From contig KN889337.1 in NCBI GenBank assembly GCA_000934455.1, positions 32,360 through 55,707 of the forward strand: a stretch of DNA of 23,348 nt. Reading direction: 5' to 3'. Position numbers and translations under genes: made by a program. Origin of the DNA: Apostichopus parvimensis (taxonomy: Eukaryota > Echinodermata > Holothuroidea > Aspidochirotida > Stichopodidae). This document shows positions 18,721 through 23,348 of this stretch, in pieces. Position 1 is the stretch's first letter. Every line of letters starts with the position of its first letter. The notes below the pieces were generated by a model. The model searched no databases and was not told the origin of the DNA. It worked only from the letters and a program-made list of their open reading frames with translations.

Positions 18721-21700
18721 CCTCACGTATCTCAGACCGAACTACCGAACATTGCATATTACATATTCCTCTCTTATCTGACTCTACTCTCTGATCATGC
18801 AAAGAAATGACAAAGTGTACACATTGCTGCATTGCACAGTGTCTAGGTATTTACTTAGTTCCTCGCTTACCTGTCCCCACCACAACCTTACCACCCTCAT
18901 TCTACCGTGCCTAGAAATGTCCTGGTAACCCTTTTAACACTGTGTGAGCAAAGTCTTCCCTAGAAGAAGCAAGACCAACAATATATTTCAGTCTTATGAA
19001 CTCTCTATCTATACAGGAAGTATATTAACTAGTTTGCAACAGATTGAGCGGATGTCCACTGTTTAAGGATGAGGCTCGGTGAATTTCTTTCATATTTCAT
19101 TCGTGTAAAATAGATATATAGTTGTAGGTCTATCAGACAGATGTGTATGAAGTCAATTAGATTTGAATTAGTTCCTGCAGGATAGGGTTTGGCAGTTTTG
19201 TTGCAATTTCTGTCATCTGCTGTTTAAGTAAAACAATGACAGATGTGAACACAAAACCCAAGGGACGTAGTTGACTGTGTCACTGATATCTAGTCAAACA
19301 GTAAACTCATTTAGAACACATATATTACTTTAGCTTACTGATATGGTACAAGGAGATGCTGGAAGCTTGCACCTGTGAGGAGTTGGGATGATAAAGTATC
19401 AGAGAAGATGTTTGTGCTTTGTTGAACTGTGTGATACCCCGACAGTCAATACTGGTCTTATTTCCACAAAAACTTTTTTGCAAAGCAGCGTCTACATTTT
19501 GGTTTGTCATTCTCCTCTCTTTCATTGGATGTCACAGGTATGTTCTGTCTGTTGTTGCAAACTGTGTCAAACTGCTTCCCCCGAATATTTTTGAATGGCG
19601 ACAAGTTATTCCCATATCGCCCGACATTATTTGTTGTTCATTTACAATATTGTACCTGCTATCTTGCACTCTTTTTAAGCTGGAATCAGGGCTTGACACA
19701 AAAATATGAGAAAGGAGGGTCTGCTTTCTGCAATCATTGTAGAGATATTTATGATGAAGTAAACACCATTGATGTTTTCTCATTCTATATCATATGACTT
19801 TGCTGTTACAAAAAGGTTTATATTCAGTCTGTTTGTGAGTCCAGGGAAGTTGGCAATCTGAGACACTTGTAGGCATATACTGCAAACTCAAGTCAGGTAC
19901 GTGTACAGAATTCACTTTTGGTAATGGAAACTTTATGAACAGAAATATAAATAGTTCGGGGTAGTGTTTACCTGGTTATCACTATAATATACAGAGCTTC
20001 CTACTAAATAAGGTGTGAGTTCAAAATAACAGTGCTCAAAGCCATTTATTGCAATATCAAACGAGAACACTAGTTGCTACTAAATTTGAATTTTTCAAAC
20101 CCGTTGGTGACACCAATACAATAATACATCTGCAAGTCCATTTGTACTGTGGACACAATGCCTAAGTTCATAACTCCTTGGTTACAATGGGGTAACTGTA
20201 AATTTCTCTATTTTGAGTGAGTGAACATCGTCAATAGGGAGGAAAGATTTCAATTTAAGACAAAAACACAGCTGTTCATGTCATAATACTGTTTTGGGCA
20301 TTACCAAAGTTCTTTTGTCCTTCGGAAGGAGTACAAAGTTAGTGCTGGCGTCTTGTAACTTGTTCTATTACACAATGGTTTATTACAGAGTTGAAATAGA
20401 GCTCCATTTAATCACACATATATGGTAAAGCAAGCATGTCAAGTTGAAAAAAAAAAAACAGAATAGCAAGGGTGTCTTAATCTTTGTAATCTTAAAAAAA
20501 AATTAAATAACTGGAAACAGATAATGTATCTCTTTCTTCCCAGTCTACCTTTCAGAAATGCTAACTGTTATATATTCAAGAACATTTACTGTACCTTTTA
20601 ATATGTCTGTGCCAAGCTAATTATGTAATAGAAAGTTCTATACATACTATGCTAATTAATACATATTCCGTTGTATTGTAACTCCGACCTGATAGAAAAT
20701 ACAGGAGACGGTTAGACTCTTGCTCTCGACTAAGAAACTTTTGTCTGATACCCACGCCTTGAAGCCTCCGGTTATTTTTAGTTCCCTTTCCCAAGATAGA
20801 AAACTAAGCACCAGTAAATTTGGGGTTTTTAGTGGCAATTAACACATCCATCTGGCTATATTACACTCAAAGAGACTAAACATATCTATGACTTTTGATG
20901 TGTTGATTTGTACTGTGTGTACTGTCCAGAATTTCCAGGTCAAAGTTTGTTTGACTTCTAACATAGGTGAAAAAGTAGCAACCATTCAGCAACTCCAAAT
21001 ACAATACATGGTGGGATATCATCACACATACATGTTGAATTAGTGTACTAATAGGTATTGCATTCATGTGAACACATATTACTGTGGGATAGAAAAATAC
21101 ATCATCTTCATTTGTATCGGCATTCATATGGGTTGATTTCGAACTTAAATTTTGGTGTGAGGATTCTTAGTTTGACTGTAAGTTTCAGTTTGAACATGTA
21201 CATATAGTACAGTATGATATACTAGTCAAGTTTGAGTCCCTGAGCATGGATCTGATCATGGATTCTGACAGCTTTGTAGACTTATGATTGGGACTCCACC
21301 CATTGAACAGTGGAAGAAAGTTAATTGCTTTCAATGACCCATGGTATTTTCCTATCAGGGGCCTATCAAGTCAAGAATCGCTCAGCAGAAAAAGAAACAT
21401 TAAAATACAGGAAAATTCAAGCCTGTAAATGCATATTTGATCTGTGAAATAAGTATCTTGTTGCAGCACTTGGATTACATTGCGCTATTACTGTTCCCAG
21501 AGGACAGTCCTATTTTTCAGCATAATGTCATAAATCAGCTAATCCTCCTCCACACCTGCATGCACATTCTTGGTCACAGGTATCCCCGAAAGGGACCATT
21601 CAATGAGTGATGAATATGCTGAAGGTGTTCTACCACATTATTTAAGCATTAGATGTATCATATTTGTTTGACACAAGTCCTTGAAACTTCATACCTCTCC

Positions 21701-22190
21701 AAATTTAGGCAGGTTCCTGCATTTGGTTATCAAGTGAACCGAATCTACCAAATACATGCAAATGATGTACAGTAGTAAAAAGAGAAGTCATATTGCAACA
21801 GTCTGTTGCCTCACTTAAAATTGTGAGTTTTCACATGTACTGTATAAGAACACATAAATATGAAGCTAGTGGGGAACGATAAATTTCAATTGAATAAAAT
21901 TGTCATGTGAGCACTTGATATATTTTTATTGTTATGAAAGAAATATAATGAAAATGTGACCCTCCTTCATCACTTGAAATGAAAAGGTATTTATTTGAGA
22001 TAATGAGCAGCATTGATATGGGGTTTTGGAAGTGACTTGTATAATTATAAACAGGACAAACTTAGTTACTCAATCATGGCAGTTTACTGTTTTTCACAAT
22101 ATTTACGAAGAGATGGGGGGTGCATTATTTCTGCCTCACTAATGCTGGCTTCTCTCTCTTTTCTCCTTTCTGTTGCATTTCTCCGACTAG

Positions 22191-22253
22191 GTTCATCTCA
22201 GTCAACGGTTTCATCAGGTACATCTGAATCTGATATGGAAGATGCCGGAGGAG
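22191..22253 (+). CDS. DLG5: DLG5-like scaffold protein, second coding exon (Ser-rich linker)
   Basis: This 63-bp exon is preceded by a long pyrimidine tract ending CTCCGACTAG (22141-22190) and followed by the donor GAG|GTAGGT. Joining the single G left by the CARD exon to GT gives Gly100. Residues 101-120 then read SSQSTVSSGTSESDMEDAGG, and one base of codon 121 is left over, so the exon is phase 1 at both ends and could be skipped without a frameshift. In vertebrate DLG5 the CARD is likewise followed by a Gly/Ser-rich acidic linker (of the type STYSVLSTMPSDSESSSS), which supports linking the two exons. The reading stays open on both sides, so splice sites and phase carry the argument rather than ORF length. 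Low-complexity sequence makes this exon less certain than the CARD exon. The family's Takusan region, coiled coil and PDZ/SH3/GK domains are not in the window. Confidence 0.68.
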
Positions 22254-23348
22254 GTAGGTCTAATAGCAGACATTTAAAGACTTGGATGTAGAAAACAAGT
22301 TATTCAAATCCAGTCTTCTCATACTAACATTTTTATTGTTATAGTGACATTACTGATGTAGGATTTCATTATTTACTGTGCTCCTCACTTCCCTGTCTCC
22401 TCAACTGCTGCACTCTTGATCTGCCTTGTCTGGAGCACTCGATGACCATTACCCCATGTTCCTCTCTCTGGGGACTGTCACATTTTGCTCTACCGCAACC
22501 TCATTCTACCACCCAAAGAGACAGGAGCATTTAATTGAGAGTAGAATCTTCAAAAATCCTGACTTTGGTAACTCATTGAAGCTTCTTCTAGATCTTACTT
22601 CACATTCATCGTCAGGAGCACTTCTCCCCCACAAAACTTGCATGTGCAGCCTTTTCTTTCAGTGCATATTTGAAAACCTTGAATTTCCTTTAGCTCTCCT
22701 GTTTGTCGCTCCTATGTTTTTAGTGTGTGGGCCAGTTGCACAGCATTGCATTTGGGTCTCCCCTTCCCTTCCCCCCTCCCCCTTTATCTGCTCAGTTGTG
22801 TTTCCTGTATTGTGACTACTTCACAAATGATGGCTATAATGTAGAGGCTCAGCTTGTTGTTAAAACTTGTGCACTAGATGCATTCTGTCTTGTTGAACAG
22901 TTTGTTGTTTATTCCAGCTGTGAAGATGAAAGTAATTTCTTATATGTGACGAACTTTTGTAAATTATTAGAATTTGTAAATTGATATTCTATTTTTATGA
23001 AAGAAAAACCAGTAGTAAAACTGTGTGTATCAAAAGTGATGTATAAAGTAAGGGTACAACAAACATTTGAAAGTAATATTCACTTTTTGAAGCCATCTTG
23101 TTATTAACAAGCTTTCATTGCATTTGGAGTCCTTCAGTCTTGTCATTCCCTACTCTGGATCGATAACCACCAGCCATCAATACTGGCAATATTGTGAATG
23201 TTGGCTAACATGACAAGACTACTTGTATATATATTCCAGAGAGGTGCATTGTCAACTCAAGGCAATTCAATTTGTATCAAACTTTCAAATTGCTGCCTGA
23301 TAAATTGGGAGTTACAGCAATAGCTGTATAGTGTGACACACAGCCACC
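22254..23348 (+). other. intron after the second DLG5-like exon, running off the window
   Basis: The segment starts with the donor GTAGGT. Open frames near 22426-22815 and 22727-22984 encode Cys/Phe/Ser-rich sequence with homopolymer-like Pro stretches. They have no resemblance to the expected DLG5 continuation and lack convincing paired splice sites, so I read them as intronic. Short CT-rich tracts occur near 22380-22440 and 22760-22790. Nothing else is recognised. Confidence 0.5.

Larger units (their letters stand above)
15259..22190 (+). other. large phase-1 intron between the two DLG5-like coding exons
   Basis: The intron starts GTGAGA and ends CTCCGACTAG after a long CT-rich tract and is 6932 bp long. 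It contains the repeats listed separately (15340-15485, 17640-18000 and 18622-18720). The long intervals 15486-17639, 18000-18621 and 18721-22140 show only AT-rich sequence with short chance frames. I see no further exon, RNA gene or antisense gene there. Confidence 0.65.

Noticed and set aside
19200..19242. Inverted repeat CTGTCAT / ATGACAG
   Set aside because: Short stem in AT-rich sequence, expected by chance at this window size.
22426..22984. Two overlapping open frames (129 and 85 codons) downstream of the second coding exon
   Set aside because: The peptides are Cys/Phe/Ser-rich with low-complexity Pro stretches, unlike the expected DLG5 continuation, and no convincing acceptor/donor pair encloses them.

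Overview
This is an AT-rich, intron- and transposon-rich stretch of a metazoan nuclear genome. Its style suggests a marine invertebrate deuterostome, most likely an echinoderm and possibly a sea cucumber. The hints are many TAGGCC/AGGCCTA words, the dispersed 'TTATATAGCGC ... TTCAAG..CCTTTACA' sequence, diverged AGGTCAAAGGTC-bearing tandem repeats, and large introns. The organism assignment rests on recognising repeat style from memory and was not searched.

Only one protein-coding gene can be supported: the 5' end of a plus-strand gene resembling DLG5 (Discs large homolog 5, a CARD-bearing MAGUK scaffold). An exon at 14892-15258 holds a short 5' UTR with a small uORF, then the start codon (14961) and a complete CARD-like domain. 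It is followed by a phase-1 intron of 6932 bp and a 63-bp Ser-rich exon (22191-22253), again with phase-1 ends. The rest of the gene (Takusan-like region, coiled coil, PDZ, SH3 and guanylate kinase domains in the family) would lie beyond the right edge. Its promoter and first non-coding exon are not identified; three possible donor sites upstream (505, 1430, 11157) are listed as hypotheses.

The left 14.9 kb is non-coding and dominated by repeats: a four-copy ~170-bp tandem array (3082-3750); a 1.35-kb hAT-like non-autonomous transposon (3860-5207) carrying a fragment of a second family; an inverted pair of ~120-130-bp dispersed repeats (2780-2912 and 6219-6339); a degenerate tandem array with DR1-like AGGTCA motifs (about 8262-8880); a 24-bp minisatellite (10010-10147); a 534-bp hAT MITE with a perfect 8-bp target duplication (11169-11702); and a 1386-bp hAT-like element with a 7/8 target duplication (12123-13508) and internal subrepeats.

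The intron between the two coding exons holds a second copy of the TATAGC-type dispersed repeat, a small CAGATTAATTA tandem tract, a putative dispersed unit near 17640-18000 and a G-rich 35-bp minisatellite (18622-18720). The other short open frames look like chance frames: none has family resemblance, paired splice sites or a conserved motif. No tRNA, rRNA, CRISPR or prokaryotic-type system is visible. I do not see a clearly new biological system. The most useful observations are the DLG5-like gene start with its uORF, the three hAT-type elements with their nested relationship, and the array of nuclear-receptor-like half sites.
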